A stretch of 5,478 nucleotides of DNA from Pseudomonadota bacterium (GTDB taxonomy: Bacteria > Desulfobacterota > Anaeroferrophillalia > Anaeroferrophillales > Tharpellaceae). Position 1 is the stretch's first letter, and each line of letters opens with the position of its first letter. The translations under genes were made by a program, and so were the position numbers. Location of the stretch: contig WFRP01000322.1 in the NCBI GenBank assembly GCA_015486505.1, positions 1 through 5,478 on the forward strand, given 5' to 3'. Shown piece after piece: positions 5,218 to 5,478 of the stretch. Below the pieces are notes generated by a model. That model had not been told where the DNA came from, did not search any database, and saw only the letters and a list, made by a program, of their open reading frames with translations.

Positions 5218-5458
5218 GTAACTATTCAGCCAAATTTTACCCCCCTACCTTCTGGAGGGGGCGGGGGTGGTTTTTCGTAAGCGGTTGCGGAAACGATTTC
5301 GTTGATTTTCGGAAGCGAGCGGGAGCCCATTAGCATTGCAACTGTTTGAGCGTAAGCGAGTTTTGCAAGGCGGGCGCAGCGAGCGTAAGGAAAAACAGAA
5401 ATCTTAACGCCTGGCGGAGAAAAACCGCGCCCGACTCCGGATTCGGCTAAATAGTTAC
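5218..5458 (+). mobile_element. MITE2: intact IS66-type miniature element with 8-base target duplication
   Basis: This 241-base element starts GTAACTATTCAGCCAAAT. The reverse complement of its right end (5441-5458) is GTAACTATTTAGCCGAAT, giving 16 of 18 matches. It is flanked by AAAAAAGG on both sides (5210-5217 and 5459-5466), a perfect 8-base duplication, though the A run lowers its information. GTAA termini with 8-base duplications are the hallmark of the IS66 family. There is no transposase, so it must be moved by an element elsewhere. It lies in the same orientation as MITE1 and keeps the uninterrupted internal site CATTAG-CATTGC (5328-5339). It lies just after a stop codon and could affect the 3' end of that message. 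The 20 bases after it hold no recognisable gene. Confidence 0.85.
5254..5270 (+). other. G-rich tract near the left end of MITE2
   Basis: This is identical to the 17-base tract in MITE1 (GGAGGGGGCGGGGGTGG). Here a preceding C run (5240-5245) could instead pair with it to form a hairpin, so the two copies may fold differently. Confidence 0.4.
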
Positions 5459-5478
5459 AAAAAAGGTAAAGAGGTTAA

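Noticed and set aside
242..5458. Composite transposon formed by MITE1 and MITE2 carrying the four genes
   Set aside because: MITE2 has its own perfect 8-base duplication, which shows independent insertion; the outer flanks of the pair do not match.

Overview
The window has bacterial gene structure: compact genes, strong Shine-Dalgarno sites 6-7 bases before ATG, and Gram-negative type export signals (a lipoprotein signal, two Sec signal peptides, and an inner-membrane anchor followed by a long Pro/Ala/Lys linker). Base composition looks close to half G+C in genes and AT-rich in leaders. A Desulfobacterota-like host is a guess from overall style only; no marker here fixes the taxon. None of the four complete genes matches a family I can name.

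Layout. (1) 1-149, minus strand: the first 49 codons of a sigma-70-type sigma factor running off the left edge, with a candidate promoter behind it. (2) 150-954: no coding gene. It holds an IS66-type miniature element (MITE1, 242 to about 760 or 786) interrupted by two tandem structured units (U1, U2), then an AT-rich leader with a candidate promoter, a palindrome and an intrinsic terminator-like hairpin. (3) 955-3404, plus strand: three genes in a probable operon, encoding a small Cys-containing lipoprotein, a coiled-coil-rich secreted protein and a second secreted protein. (4) 3405-3590: a third structured unit (U3) in the opposite orientation fills almost the whole gap. (5) 3591-5207: a 538-residue single-pass membrane protein with a TonB-like Pro/Ala/Lys periplasmic linker and an unrecognised C-terminal domain. 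(6) 5218-5458: a second, uninterrupted copy of the miniature element (MITE2) with 16/18 matching terminal inverted repeats and a perfect 8-base target duplication. The last 20 bases (5459-5478) hold only the right copy of that duplication and a purine-rich tail.

The most interesting content is non-coding. Units U1, U2 and U3 (about 123-148 bases) are each bounded by ATTAG. Each folds into the same order of three hairpins: a long imperfect stem, a GNRA-type or similar small hairpin, and a 3' stem TGCGGGA/TCCCGCA running into ATTAG. MITE2 preserves the empty site (CATTAG followed directly by CATTGC), while MITE1 carries two units at exactly that point. The units lack terminal inverted repeats, insert 3' of ATTAG and can stack head-to-tail, which resembles non-autonomous, single-strand-transposed (IS200/IS605/REP-like) elements or a cassette system. 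Sequence differences between copies largely preserve base pairing.

All four complete genes encode envelope-directed proteins, so an envelope-associated function is plausible, but no specific role can be assigned. The three-gene cluster lies between inverted copies of the structured unit (U2 and U3), which could allow inversion.
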